A stretch of DNA of 62,000 bases. Origin: Chrysomallon squamiferum. Taxonomy: Eukaryota > Mollusca > Gastropoda > Neomphalida > Peltospiridae. Below are positions 39,038 through 51,570 of the stretch, one piece after another (the stretch's first letter is position 1; each line of letters starts with the position of its first letter). A program made the position numbers and the translations under genes. The stretch covers positions 14,067,995 to 14,129,994 of the forward strand of contig CM022672.1 in the NCBI GenBank assembly GCA_012295275.1. Reading direction: 5' to 3'. The notes under the pieces were generated by a model that ran no database searches, had not been told where the DNA came from, and saw only the letters and a list, made by a program, of their open reading frames with translations.

Positions 39038-39746
39038 CAGTCCACGGCCTTTCATAGAATAGTGACGTTAAATTAGGAGAAAGTAGATCATGTTACATTT
39101 TCGAACCGGTCAGAACAAAAGTATGGAGACAGATATCTCGCAGAGCTTACCAGAAAAATCACAAATCTGTAGAAGTTCCCTACTTTCTTGACCGCTTAAC
39201 ATATAATCACCATCGAGGTCGTAAAACTTAGCAGTTCTATGTGCATCAAAGATGCTGAATCCATATTTTGCAGTCGCCCTGAAACAAGGAAATTCGCAAC
39301 ATCAGCGTAAATGATACAAAACGACGTCAGCATAATTGATGCAATACGTCTGCACGAGACTGCACCACCAGAGACAATATACCGTCATCACACAACTTTA
39401 TCTGAAGGAAAATAAGGTGAGACCGGCGGAATACTTTTGTCACTGTTAGTGCTAGACTTTAGTGAAAGTACAGTTTCCTTGATTAAGAATTATTTTGACC
39501 AATAAAAAATAAATATCTTCCACAACAAAATGGGTTAACTGAAAAGTAACACATATCTGCTACGTCAGAAAGTTTTAGTTTTGTTTATTAATGGTTTAAA
39601 TACGAAGAATCTAAAGAGTCATTTGTATGGCAAAAGTGACTGATTATTTTAATGTTTTTCCTTTAATAATTTACAAAACAATTAATGAAAAAGAAAACTT
39701 ACGTGGCAATAACCACTGACAGTGTGAACAACAATGGCATCTTCAT
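38365..39746 (-). CDS. Secreted four-EF-hand protein, cluster copy 1
   Basis: Five coding exons (39703-39746, 39151-39278, 38803-38946, 38556-38603, 38365-38387) join to 128 codons plus stop. The start ATG lies 7 nt after an acceptor and gives a signal peptide (MKMPLLFTLSVVIATATA). Four canonical 12-residue EF loops follow: DLDGDYMLSGQE, DFSGDNKIVKAE, DRDHNAFISEDE and DSNKDGVVSVAE, each with acidic positions 1 and 12. Two cysteines (QIC, DIC) flank the second loop and are kept in the other intact copies. No membrane segment is seen, so a secreted calcium binder is inferred; tissue and partners cannot be told. A noncoding first exon lies upstream, and an AATAAA signal lies about 25 nt past the stop. 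Introns interrupt loops 2 and 4 inside the fourth codon. I recognise no named family beyond the EF-hand superfamily. Confidence 0.88.
39000..39034. repeat. CA array in EF-hand copy 1 intron
   Basis: About 20 CA units directly upstream of exon 3. Shorter or C-rich equivalents occupy the same place in copies 2 (43431-43464) and 4 (53010-53030). Confidence 0.85.
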
Positions 39747-40239
39747 TGTTTATCTGAAGCAACAACAAAAATAATAGTGATAATAATAATAACTCAAAAC
39801 AATAATAACAATAATAGCACCACCACCGCCAAAAGAACAAGAACAATAATAATATTAATAATAATAATAAAAATATAAGTAAATATATGAAGTCCTTATC
39901 CTTTGTTTTTATATCTCGGAGTATAAATTAAATACAAAGTTGTCTAGCAATTATCATCAAGTACTGTATACTTTCAATTGTGTCCAAGTTATTTAGAGGT
40001 GTTTATTTATTTTCTAATGGTGCTTATAGCATAACGGAGGACAAATACAACGGAAAGCCCATTTCAAAGTATATAAAAGTAGAGACTATTTTACTAAAAA
40101 TAATCCATTGTTTACATTTATATTTTAACATCATGGTACTAAGAATATATAATCTTAAAAGGAACATTTTGTTAAGCTGAACTCTTACTTCGAATATAAC
40201 TTTTGTTTCTACTGATAGAAATGTAGAAAAAATACTTAC

Positions 40240-40345
40240 CTGTATAACTGTTACCTGTACAATAGGTTGGTCAATAACAAATGGCGAAGTACTGCTTCGA
40301 AAGTCCTTATATGCATTGTCTATTGCATAATCATGAAGATCAGTC
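40240..40345 (-). other. Noncoding first exon and start region of EF-hand copy 1
   Basis: A conserved donor (ATACAG/gtaagt, exon edge 40240) closes a stretch that recurs before copies 2, 3 and 4. The upstream limit is an estimate. A weak TATA-like tatttaaatag lies at about 40358-40368 on the minus strand. Confidence 0.5.
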
Positions 40346-40794
40346 ATTCAGTATTCATAATTCTATTTAAATATTTCATTTCATTTGATGCGATATATAT
40401 CTCTCTGTTTTATACATTATGTATTTTTTTCCCCGCATACATGATTAATTACTACATTTTGTAATAATAGAATAGTTGTGTCATAGAATACCATACTGAT
40501 CATATTTTTCTTTTTTGTACAAAGATTTTATTTTAAAAATATAAAATGTAAATCTCTCTTCCGATATAAACGATATCCACTGAATGTCATTTGAAGTCTA
40601 CCGACATCGTTTTGCGATGAAAGAAAAAACTGACTTGAAAGACATGGGACATCAAACAGGTTTATGGGACGTCAGATCATTTAAGGCATACAGCATCCTT
40701 TTCACGCGTTTTTTAAGTATTGTTGCCTCATTTCAAAAAGAATCCAGTTACGGCCATGCAAACGACACTATTATAGTTATTAACATAAACCATT

Positions 40795-41000
40795 ATCATC
40801 ATCATCATCATTATTATTATTTAATTTGTTTACTCTTCTTATTATTATTATAATTATTTTACCATTATTAATTTTGATTCAGTAATGTCACTGTAATGAT
40901 TATATTATTGGTGTTAATATTTATTATTATTATTATTATTAATGTTACTACTAATAGGTTCAGCTTCCGTTGAGGACAAAAAGAAAGAAAAAAAAAAAGA
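40795..41000 (-). repeat. Interspersed repeat family R1, copy b (inverted fragment)
   Basis: On the minus strand it reads gtcctcaacggaagctgaa and later taatggtaaaata and agaagagtaaacaaatta, matching the start of copy c. It fills the gap between EF-hand units 1 and 2. Confidence 0.55.
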
Positions 41001-41051
41001 AAATTAAAGAAAATTAGTTCACTTATTTGAATATTATGTAAACAGGTTTAA

Positions 41052-41093
<42 letters not shown>

Positions 41094-41957
41094 GGGACAA
41101 GCCGCCTGCTGTCTGCGAATTAAGGTATGTGTTGCTGGTGACAACAGTGTCAGGGAACAAATGTTGAATGCTACAGATAAGAAACAACACGACTAAGTAA
41201 TACGACACATTATTTTTCATATACAAAAGCGATTACCATTAAATAACCCAAAACGATTACTCGATTATAATAACCAAACAAGTAATAATGCAAATATTTC
41301 GTACAAATTCCGTTGTTGTTGTTTTTGTTATATTTTATATATTTTGTTTCATTTTTTTTATTTAATTTTAATTTTTCATTTTTTATTTTTGTTTTTGTTT
41401 TGTATTAGTATCATCATATACATGTACATTGTAAAATATTATTTTAAGTTATTAATACGTGTAAAATTAAGTTAGGGTGAGATTTTGTCACACAGCGGTT
41501 CAGATTAGGAATATTATTTTTTAATGTCACTGGTTTAAATCCGTGGTTCTAAGCTGTTTCCACATTACTGCCTTAAAGAAGAAATCATTCTGGATCCTCT
41601 TTGTTGTCACATAGTCTGTTAGTTTGGTCACATGGGACACGTACGTGATCAGGACGCCCATCCATGTTGTCACTCCATCCATCTGGAACTATAAAACTGA
41701 GGGGACAAAACAGGATCCCGGTCTTATCTCAGATAAAGTTAAACAAATATGGTTGAGTTCCACAAACTAGGTGTTCCCACCAACGTGATGTAATTTCTCA
41801 CCTATAATATTTTGATTTGATCTAAACGAGATGTTTTTGACCACTTACCTGATTTGAATCTTAGGGAGTTGAAGCAACTATCGTTCAGAATTCAGAAGTT
41901 ATTATTCATTTATGTTTTGTTGTTGTTGTTGTTGTTGTTGTTCTTCTTCTTCTTCTT

Positions 41958-41988
<31 letters not shown>

Positions 41989-42573
41989 TTATTATTATTA
42001 TTATTATTATATTTTAAAAGCTCTCTTTCTCTATCCTTTCGTCCAAACATTAAACATTTCCTATTGTTTGTTTTTTCTCCCAATAGTACCGTCTTCAGTT
42101 TTTAAAATTTCTTAATGAAATCAAAATTTTATTACTCTAAATATAAAACGCAATATCATATTATCTATACTAATCATAAATATAATAAAACTAATATTTC
42201 GATACCGCACTTTCCATTATTCATGTTTAATTCCAATTAACAATATTTCTGAATTAATACAATAACAATCTAAAATCTAGAAGACAGAATAATAAAACTA
42301 AATGAATAATTTTGACTGCTTGTATGTATTTTTTAAAAAGTGAGTTTTGAGTCTTGAATTAAATCTGCTGGCAGTTTTCAGTTCTTTAACTGCTGATCGT
42401 AAAGTGTTTATGATTATCTATCGATCCAGATTATTAAAAGGAAAAGCAACGAATAAATAATATACTGTTATCTGTTAAGTGTAACTGCATTAACAACAAC
42501 ATTTCTACTGTTAAATTTGTTTATTCAGATTAGTCGTATTAGTCAGATTCTTTCTTTACCTCCGACGCCGATT

Positions 42574-42859
42574 TTACACTGAAATGAAAAACGTGGCCAA
42601 CATTATAAACGTATGTGTACTATTTTAAATATAAATTGTGCTACTCGGTGTTTGTGTGTATGTGTTGTATATGACTGCGTATGTCTCTATGTATAATTCG
42701 TGTTTATCTCAGTATGTGTGTATGTATGCATACATCTAACAGTATACATGAAACAAAGACTTACATCTATACAAAAAATACGCTATTTCAGAGACACTAG
42801 TCAAATCATCTTCTGCAAAATAAAAGAAACTATTTGTTTATTTATTTATTTATTATTTC

Positions 42860-42918
<59 letters not shown>

Positions 42919-44421
42919 TGTCTTTAAATACTGATTAATAGGGAAAGTATTTATTATTTATTTATTTATTTTCTTGGACTATTTTTCTTTTTATTTTTTC
43001 TCTATCCATTGCACAGTCAATTTAATATTCCATTTCCCTGGTTCATTTCTCAAAGTCTCTCCTCCATGCAGATTTTTAAACTTTTCATGTATTCCTTGTT
43101 TATTTTTTTTGAGTAAAAATTCTTTCTGTGTTTAATTCATTCTATAAAATTAAAACAAATAATAAATAATAATTTTCATTCTTCTTCAATTATATATGTA
43201 AAATGAAATAATTACTTACTATTACGATCAAGGAAATTCAGCAGTATAGGTCTTTCATCTTCAGAGATATAACCATCTTGGTTCATATCTAATATCTCGA
43301 AATACTCTGCTGTGTTTTGGCCTACGCATAGGTCTAATTCTGCCTTTATTATCTTGTTGTCGTCTACAATTATCAGTACATACAATAATACGCCTGTACA
43401 TACAATTATGAGGATGTACGAACCCGCCCACCCCCCCCCCCCACTCCGCCACACACACACACACATAGAAAAACAGTCCATGGTCTTTCATAAAATAGTG
43501 ACGTTAAATTAGGATAATACGTATCATGTTATACTTTCTCCATCTAAAACAAATGAACCTTTGTTTTAAAATATCCAAATACATTTTATATTAAAGTTAT
43601 ACTAACCTTCCCAGACTATAGATATAATTTTAATGCAAAGTCGTATCCATCTATACACAGGATATATAATAGCTTTATACACGAACATTTAGCCATTAAG
43701 ACAAAGTTTTAATATTTAGAAACTGTAGCAAAAAAAAAAAAAATATTTATCCAAGCGATCAGAATGAAAGTAAGCAGATATCTGGCTCAGCTTACCAGAA
43801 AAATCACAAATCTTGATAAGTTCCCAACCTTCTTCAGTGTTTAATATATTATCACCATTGCGGTCGTACAGATTAGCAGTTGTATATGAATCTAATATTT
43901 TGAAACCGTATGTTACGGCCGCCCTGAAACAAGGAAATCGCAACATCAAGGTAATTGATACAATACACCTGCCCGACAATAGACCATCAGAGACAATATA
44001 CCGTCCTCGTAACTGCAACGACAACCGTCAGCATGCATGAGACTGCACCACCAGAGACAATATACCGTCATCGCACGACATCAACTGAAGGAAAATGACG
44101 TGAAACCGGCGCGATGCTTAAGTCAGTGTTCGTGCATTTTAGTGAAATACAGGTTGCTAGATTAAGAATTACTTTGACCAATAAAAAGTAAATATCTACC
44201 ACAACAAAGTGGGTTAACTAAAAAGTATTGCAGATCTGCTACGTCAGAAAGTTTCAGTTTCTATATTAATGATTTGAATACGAATAAATGGAAGCGTGAT
44301 TTGGTGGGAAAATGACTGATTGTTTTTATTTCTTATTTTAATAATTTACAAAACAATTAATAGAAAAGAAAACTTACGTAGCAACAACCACTGACAGTGT
44401 GAACAACAATGGAAACTTCAT
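42574..44421 (-). CDS. Secreted four-EF-hand protein, cluster copy 2
   Basis: Exons 44378-44421, 43796-43923, 43220-43363, 42765-42812 and 42574-42578 join to 122 codons plus stop, with splice phases identical to copy 1. The signal peptide starts MKFPLLFTLSVVVAT. The EF loops are DRNGDNILNTEE, DFSDDNKIIKAE, DMNQDGYISEDE and DRNKDDLTSVSE. The fourth has Asp in place of Gly at position 6, which may weaken but not abolish calcium binding. The final exon contributes only a split leucine codon and the stop, so this copy has almost no C-terminal tail. The cysteine pair (KIC, DLC) is conserved. A TATA-box promoter and noncoding exon precede it at 45.06-45.18 kb. Confidence 0.87.
42868..42915. repeat. 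TG array in EF-hand copy 2 intron
   Basis: About 24 TG units between exons 4 and 3. The equivalent in copy 5 is at 61110-61156. Confidence 0.9.
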
Positions 44422-44429
44422 GGTTTATC

Positions 44430-44601
44430 TGAAACAACAACAACAACGACGACGACAACAATAATAGTAATAACAATAATAATACACATAAAATAAGAAT
44501 ACGAATAATAACAGAAACACCATTACCATCACTACCCTCACCAAGACCATGACCAACATCATCACCCACAACAACAACAACAACAACACAAATAATAATA
44601 C

Positions 44602-44655
<54 letters not shown>
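44430..44655. repeat. AAC/AAT/ACC triplet array in EF-hand first intron
   Basis: Triplet-rich stretch directly upstream of coding exon 1 in copy 2. Counterparts are 39764-39870 (copy 1), 48508-48640 (copy 3) and 53988-54185 (copy 4), so it belongs to the duplicated unit. Confidence 0.85.
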
Positions 44656-44660
<5 letters not shown>

Positions 44661-45059
44661 TGTAAATAAACATATGATGTCCTGATGCTTTGTATTTAAA
44701 AATCTGATTGTAAATTAAATAAAAATCGCCTAGCAGTTATTATCAAGTATTGTTTAATTTTAATTCTGTTGAGATCATTTAATGTTGTTTATTAATTTTG
44801 TGATGGTTCTTATAGAATAACCGAGGACAAATACAACGGAAAGCCCATTTCAAAATATATCAAAGTGTAGACACCTTAACTGAAAATAATCCATTGTCTA
44901 CATATATATTTTAACATCATGGTATTTAGAATATATAATCTTTCAAGGAGGATTTTTGTGAGCTAAATTGTTACTTCGAATATAAATGCGATAGAAAATG
45001 TACCAATTTATGTTTCAGCTGATAAAAATACAGAATAGTTAGAACGGAAAAATACTCAC

Positions 45060-45181
45060 CTGTATAAACTATACAATACGTTGGTCGATAACAAATGGCG
45101 AGCTACTGCAATAAAATTCCTTATATGCATTATCAATTATATAATCATGCATATTCAGTCACTCAGTATTCAAACTTTTAT
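45060..45181 (-). promoter_or_regulatory. Promoter and noncoding first exon of EF-hand copy 2
   Basis: On the minus strand a tatataaaag box (about 45172-45181) lies some 30 nt before a stretch ending in a splice donor (exon edge 45060, ATACAG/gtgagt). The same arrangement recurs at copy 4. The transcription start is inferred from TATA spacing only. Confidence 0.5.
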
Positions 45182-45299
45182 ATAAATATTTCATTTCATT
45201 TGATGCCTTGTATATTTCTCTGTTCTATACATTATGTATTTTTATTTCGCATCCATAATTAATAATCAGATCTTGACAGACATGTAATAATAGAATACT

Positions 45300-45420
45300 A
45301 GTTTTGTCGTAACAGTAACACCAGTGTGAGCCTAGTAGCAGCAGGTTGTGATTCTGAAGAATGTAGCTAGGGAGCAAGGCAGGAGTCGATCCAAGACTGT
45401 CATAGACAACATAAGATTTG
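45300..45420. repeat. Conserved block shared by units 2, 3 and 4
   Basis: A block including ctagtagcagcaggttgtg and gtagctagggagcaaggca recurs at 49213-49324 and 54835-54947 with little change. It lies upstream of the EF-hand promoters and has no reading frame. Its role is unknown. Confidence 0.6.
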
Positions 45421-46439
45421 AATAAACCATGGCCGTAACTATATTGAGGCAAATGAGGCAAATGTCTCATACCGATATTGACCATTTTTTCTTTTTTATA
45501 CAACGATATTATCTTATAATTTTAATTATTTTCAGCTAAATAGTCTACACTTTTATATATTCCGACAGAAACGATATCCACTGAATTAATTCGTTTATCT
45601 GTGCGGTTACCGTTTGAAGCCTACCAAAGAAAGACATAACTTATTTGAAAGACATCAAACACAGGTTTATCCAACATTTGATGATTTAAGGCATACATCA
45701 TCCTTTTCACACTAATTTTGCCCCACTCCGCTCGGCGATTAAGTGTTTTTACCTCATTTAAAAAGAGTCTAGTTACGGCAATGCAAACGACAGCTTGGAA
45801 TTATTAAACAGTGCGGACTGTCTCGTTACGTAAAACAGTTACATTAAAATATAGCATTATAAAGTAATTTTACTCTGAAAAACTTAGACAATTCTAGAAT
45901 AACAGCCATAGTGTGCTCCTATCTGCATATTGTAACGTATTTATAGTTTGATTGTACCCATTTACAGTGTGGTATTCGATATTGTTTACACATGTTATTG
46001 TGCGTATTTAGTCCATATTCTAAGGATGGTAATAATACAATCAAAATTCATATACAAAAACCCACACGTTCATCTATCCACTTAAAACAGAATCTAAAAT
46101 CCGTACAGAATAAATCCTATATTAAATAATTTGTATTAAATGGCGATAAAACTTATATAACCAAATTTCTTTATCATTTGTATTTTATAAATGTTATTCA
46201 TGTTGTGCCTCCTATATGAATCGCTATTGTTTTAAATGAATTTAGATTATATAAGCAGTATAATATAAAGAATTAATATCGAAGACAAAACTTAGAAATC
46301 AAGAAATCGTCGTACCGAGGATCATTTGATCAGGAGCCAACACCAATTCAACAGTGTGCTGAATGCCAGCCATCTCAACAGTCACAGTATTGACAATATG
46401 GACAGGGCTGTGGATTTCACGGTCACTATTCTGGTTTCA

Positions 46440-46655
46440 TTTCACCGACTGTGCATAATGAAGGTGCCAGGGTCAAATTAGATACATTAGATACATTATC
46501 TTTTCGTCCACACATTATGATGTGCGATAAATTGGAAAAACTGGACATGATCGACAAACTATACAAGACATAAGAGGTAAAATGATGGATATTAAGATAA
46601 AAGTACGCGATATGGAAACAGGTATCAATTACATTAACCAACATTTCAGAAACAA
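46440..46655 (+). pseudogene. LINE ORF1 coiled-coil fragment at unit 2/3 junction
   Basis: The plus strand encodes, in broken frames, a coiled-coil-like stretch (MMCDKLEKLDMIDK) closely similar to 56.5-56.6 kb. It ends abruptly where unit 3 begins. Confidence 0.45.
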
Positions 46656-47159
46656 CGTTTCTACTGTTAAATTTTTATATATGTATTTATTCAGAACAGT
46701 CGTATTTCGGTATTCAGTTTTTTAATTACCAATCCGATTCGTCACTGAAAAAAAAAAAAAAACGTGTTCAATATTATACATATATGTATTATTTTAAATA
46801 TAAATTGTGGTATTGAGTGTGTGTCTGTGTGTGCGTGTCTCTGTGTCGTATGTGTATGTGTGTCTTTGTGTGTGTTACTGCGTATATCTATATGTATTTT
46901 TGATGTATATGTATGTATACATCTGTCTAACAGTATATACGAAAAAGGAATCAAAATGCGCTGCTTCACCGACATTCACTATACCATCTTCTGCAAGATA
47001 AAAGAAACTATATATTTCTTTATTTGTTTATTATTATTTGCATCTGCAGGTGTGTGTCTGCGTGTCTGTATGTATGTGTGTGCACCAACTTTAAATACTG
47101 ATTAAATGGGAAACATTTATTAATATTTATTTATTATCTTGGACCATCTTTCTTTTCCT

Positions 47160-47194
<35 letters not shown>

Positions 47195-50100
47195 GCACAG
47201 TCAACTTAAAATTCCATTTCGCTGGATAATTTCTCAAAGTTTCACATCCATACAGATTTCTAAAGTTTTAGTGAATGCCTTGCTTATTTTCCGGAGTAAA
47301 AATTTCTTTCTACATTTCATTCATTCTTTAAAATGAAAATAAATTCCAAATAATAGTTTTCTTCTTCCTCATTTTTTTGTTTGCGTGTGTGAGTGTGTTG
47401 TATATGTATGTGTATGTATGTCTCTGTATGTGTGTGTGTGTGGTAACTGAACGGAATGGTAAATTCAATTAACAGTGGAGACAAACAGTATTGAGAAGAC
47501 TTGTACATAGCGGCATGATTTTAACTCATTACTTACTGTTATCATTAAGGAAAACCAACTGAATTGCCCTTTCATATTCAGAAATCATAGTTCCAATCTG
47601 AATTGCCCTTTTACTGTGTCGTATCCTAAGCATAGGTCTAAAAACTCTTTCTTCATTATCTTGTCAACATCTACAATTATGAATACATACATTAATATGC
47701 CTAGATATACACTTACATGCCCTACCACAGACACACAAATAGAGACACAATTCATAGAATAGTGACGTTAAATTAGGATAATATATATATCATGATATAC
47801 TGTCTCCATCTAAAATAAATGAACTTTTGTCTAAGAATATGCGAAGACATTTTATATTAAAGTTATACTAACCGTCCCAGTCTAGCCATCTGCACACTGT
47901 ATATATAATGGCTTTATCCATCAACGCTTAGCTTTAAGACAAAGGCTTAATATTTAGAAAACTGTAGCAAACAAAATTAATCCAAGCTATCAGAATGAAA
48001 GTAAGAAGATATCTGGCTCAGCTTACCAGAAAAATCACAAATCCACAAAAGTTCCCAACCTTCTTCAGTGTTTAATATATTATCACCATTGCGGTCGTAC
48101 AGATTAGCAGTTGTATTGGTAACCGATACAACACGACGTCAGCGTAATTGATACATACGTCTGCACAACACTACACCATCAACGACAATGTACCGTCATC
48201 GTAACTGCAGACAACCCTCAGGCGTCAGCATGCCTCGCACGAGATTAAGTGATACATTTGTCAGTGTTAGCCCTAGACAAGCGGGTTGGAACCTGCGGTG
48301 GTCGAAAGAATGTCACCTCATCACATTTAACGTCTCATTTGAAATATAAAGAGGCTGATTTGAATGCTAAGAAATCAAAGCGTCATTGTATGGCAAAAGT
48401 GACTGATTATTTCTTATTTTAATAATTTACGAACCAATTAATGAAAAAGAAAACTTACGTGGCAGTAATCTTCATGGTTTAACAACAATGGAATCTTCAA
48501 CATCTGAAAACAACAATAATAGTAATAAAAATAATAAAAAAAAAAAAAATAATAACAATAATAAAACCACCACCATCACCACCACTACTACCACCAAGAC
48601 CACCCACCCACCAGTAACAACAACAACAATAATAATAGTAAAATGTAAACAAATATATGAAGCCCTTATACTTTGTATTTTTATATCTTCTTAATATTGT
48701 TCAGGTCTTTTATTAAGATGTTGTTTATTTTAATTTTGTTCAGGTCTTCTGATGTTGTTTAGTAAACGGAATGATGCAAATTTAAAAAAGATATTGAATT
48801 TTAAAAAATATATACAATTTATATTTTAACATCTTGGTACTTAGAATATATTATCTTCCAAGGAGAATTTTTGTGACCTAAACTGTTACTTCGAATATAA
48901 GTGCGGCGGAAAATGTATTAACTTTAGTTTCTGCTGATAAGAATAAAGAATAGCAAGAACGAAAAAATACGTACCTGTATAACTATACAATACGTTGTTC
49001 GATAAGAAATGGCGAAGAACTGCTATGAGTGTTCTTATATGCATTGTCTATTATATAATCATGCATATTTAGTCATTCAATATTCAAAGTTCTATTTTAA
49101 TATTTCTTTTCATTTAATGCAATGTAGATTTATCTGTTCTATACATTATGTATTTTTTCCGATGTAATTAATAACAGATCTTGACAGACATGTAATAATA
49201 AAATACTAGTTTTGTCGTAACAGTAACACCAGTATGAGCCTAGTAGCAGCAGGTTGTGATTCTGAAGAATGTAGCTAGGGAGCAAGGCAGGAGTCGATCT
49301 AAGACTGTCTAAGACAACATAAGATAAGAACCAACGACAGCTTGGAATTATTCAACAGTGCTGTCTCTTTACATGAAATAGGTACACCAAAATATTGCAT
49401 TATAAAATAATTTTCTACTGAAAAACTTAGACACATTATCTAGTATAACAGCTGCATATTTCTTGCGCCAGAACATGTACGTAATAATGTACTGCCGTAA
49501 TGGTGTGCGCCTATCTGCATATTGTAAAAGTTTGATTATGTAGTTTTACCGTTTGGTATTCGATATTGTTGACACATGTTATTGTGCATATTTGGTCCAT
49601 ATACTAGGGAATAATAAAACAATCAAAATTCATCTACAACTAAATCTTATTCATCAGTCATGTCTCTTACAAGACTCTCTATAGTTTTAAATGAATATTA
49701 AGTAAGCAGTGTAATACAAAAACATGAGATCGAAGTCAAAATATATCAGTATAATCAAATAAAAGTAGTTAAAACGATACATAAACATCGAAGTAGATAT
49801 TTCTTGTCTCTTAGAAGAATCTATGGTTATAAATGAATATTAAGGAAGCAAAAATTTATGAGTATAATCAAATAAAAATAGTTAAACGGCACATAACCAT
49901 GGAGGTGGATATTTCATTGTTTAATTGTTGCTATTTCCTTGAGTCAAAATAGTTTAAGAAGCTTCTGGCATGCGCATGCCTGGAAATGAAAGTCGTGTTT
50001 CTCATTTCTCTGCAAAATTTATAATTTTCTTTCGTATTTAATATTATTTTATCTGTTTTATCACTTCAAATTATTGCTAAACATACATGAGTATGCAGAA

Positions 50101-50460
50101 AGACAATTGAAAAGGTAAAAAGAAAATATAAGAATAAAAATGTAAATGGAGAAAGTGAACAGAAAATCTGGGGCGGATGGAACTTTTCTTATGATGGGGG
50201 AGGTCCATGACAAAAAGGCACCCTAACATTAGGAAAAGTCACTATTGAAAAAATCAAACACGGTTCACATGGACCATAATACAACAGTGCTACAATAAAT
50301 TACTGCAAAACCTAAAAATCCTAAATAAAAGGGGCACTTCTCAAATTCTCTGATAGATAAAAGAAAAGTAAGTGCTGTTTCCACAACAGCAGCTGCACAT
50401 GTTTTAAGGGCATAAAGCTATTAAGAAAAAGTCCACTGGGAATGTTAAACCTGAAGTCCG
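46655..50460 (-). repeat. EF-hand tandem unit 3 (shortened, with pseudogene)
   Basis: Starts inside the 3' part of the unit, at the conserved block holding the AATAAA signal, so the 3' flank seen in units 1, 2, 4 and 5 is missing. It contains the copy 3 pseudogene. The 5' flank at 49.2-50.35 kb matches 54.83-56.46 kb of unit 4 apart from gaps. Confidence 0.65.
46700..48495 (-). pseudogene. Broken EF-hand gene, cluster copy 3
   Basis: Remnants of every exon occur in the right order, but each is damaged. Exon 1 (about 48459-48490) has a rearranged signal-peptide core next to a still-intact donor. Exon 2 (about 48027-48117) has lost its 5' third and its acceptor. Exon 3 (about 47538-47680) has a scrambled third EF loop carrying a duplicated short segment, and Asn replaces Asp at the start of loop 4. 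Exon 4 (about 46940-46995) keeps its acceptor but lacks the usual donor. The noncoding first exon donor at 48974 persists, but the TATA box seen in copies 2 and 4 is degraded. The remaining exon 2 most resembles copy 4. Confidence 0.8.
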
Positions 50461-50640
50461 AATAAAGAGAACGCGTCCTTTGGATGTCGGAGATGAGATT
50501 TACGCTTACACGTATTGCAAGAATCTTCGGCTGTTCCTGTGCATTTTTAGAACGTTACAAATGGACACGGCAGACCGGCCAAGAGAGGGCAGAGCAGGTG
50601 TGTCCAGGTCAAATCATGATGACCGGTACCTTACGTAGAT
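50461..50640 (+). pseudogene. Tc1/mariner-like DNA-binding fragment, copy a
   Basis: Shares nearly identical sequence with 58438-58610. Frames give RFTLTRIARIFGCS and a TADRPRVGRAG-like string, resembling the helix-turn-helix and GRPR hook of Tc1-like transposases. No DDE domain follows. Confidence 0.4.
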
Positions 50641-51447
50641 TGTTAGTCAAAAAGTTAAAATTAGATATGAAATAGGTTGAACTCGTACAGTCTGCTGGGG
50701 AAGCATTTGGCGATTGCAGATTGCCGGGATCTTGTGTTTCAACCAAAACGAGATTCCCTTCGAGAACTGGGCAGTGCAGGAAATGGGTAACGTCATCTAT
50801 AAAACTTAGTTTTGTTTTGTTTGTTCAAATCAAGATCATTTTGAAACAAGCATACGACAACTAGTGTTCTACAACTTACTTTCTCTACACTCGATTTGCC
50901 TAAAATCATTCATGAAAAAGTGGCAGCCTCTGTTGAATTTTGAACACTACAGATAAGAAACATCATGACTAAATAATACGACACATTATTTTTCATATAC
51001 AAAAGGGATTACCATTAAATAATCAAAACGATTAAGCGATTATAATAACCAGACAAATAATAAAGTAAATATTTCGTTCAAATTTCAATGTCATATTAAT
51101 GAAAATTCTGTTGTTGTTGTTGTGTTGTTTTTTTTTTTTTTTTTTTTTTTTGTATTAGTATTATCATGAACTCCTATATATACTCTTACCAGTCGGTGAT
51201 ACACGAACCGTCCCATTCTAAAATATTATTTTAGTTTGTTAATTGGTGTAAAATTAAGTTAAGGTGAGCTTTTGCAACACAGCTTAGCAATATGATTCTT
51301 TAATATTACTGGTTTAAATCAATAGTTCAAAGCTGTTTCCGCACTGCTGCATTAAACAACAAAATCACCATCGATCCTCTTTGTTGTCACATAGTCTGTT
51401 AGATTGGTTACATGACACACGAACGTGATTCGTTTATTTGTTAATCA

Positions 51448-51506
51448 TCATCATCATTATCATCATCATCATCATCATCATTATGATTATTATGATTATG
51501 GTTATG

Positions 51507-51569
<63 letters not shown>

Positions 51570-51570
51570 A
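51448..51570. repeat. CAT/TTA array in unit 4 3' flank
   Basis: ATC/CAT units pass into a long pure TTA run. The equivalent in unit 5 is 60250-60398. Confidence 0.9.

Larger units (their letters stand above)
36545..40790 (-). repeat. EF-hand tandem unit 1
   Basis: First complete repeat unit, carrying copy 1. Its gene-free 3' flank (36545-38100) is shared with units 2, 4 and 5: a block with caagataattttaaaata, a block around gtttaaatccgtggttcta, a TTA array at 37801-37853 and a block with atagcgcagtttccatta. Its 5' flank to about 40790 matches 45.6-45.8 kb of unit 2. The limits are approximate, by eye. Confidence 0.75.
41160..46310 (-). repeat. EF-hand tandem unit 2
   Basis: Carries copy 2. 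The segment 41540-41830 is nearly identical to 37030-37340 of unit 1. The upstream half (43.93-46.2 kb) is nearly identical to 53.46-55.75 kb of unit 4. The 3' flank has a mixed TTG/TTC/TTA array at 41919-42010. Confidence 0.75.

Noticed and set aside
40024-40347. 107-codon minus-strand frame across the first exon and intron of EF-hand copy 1
   Set aside because: It runs through a conserved splice donor and is not preserved in copies 2 and 4.
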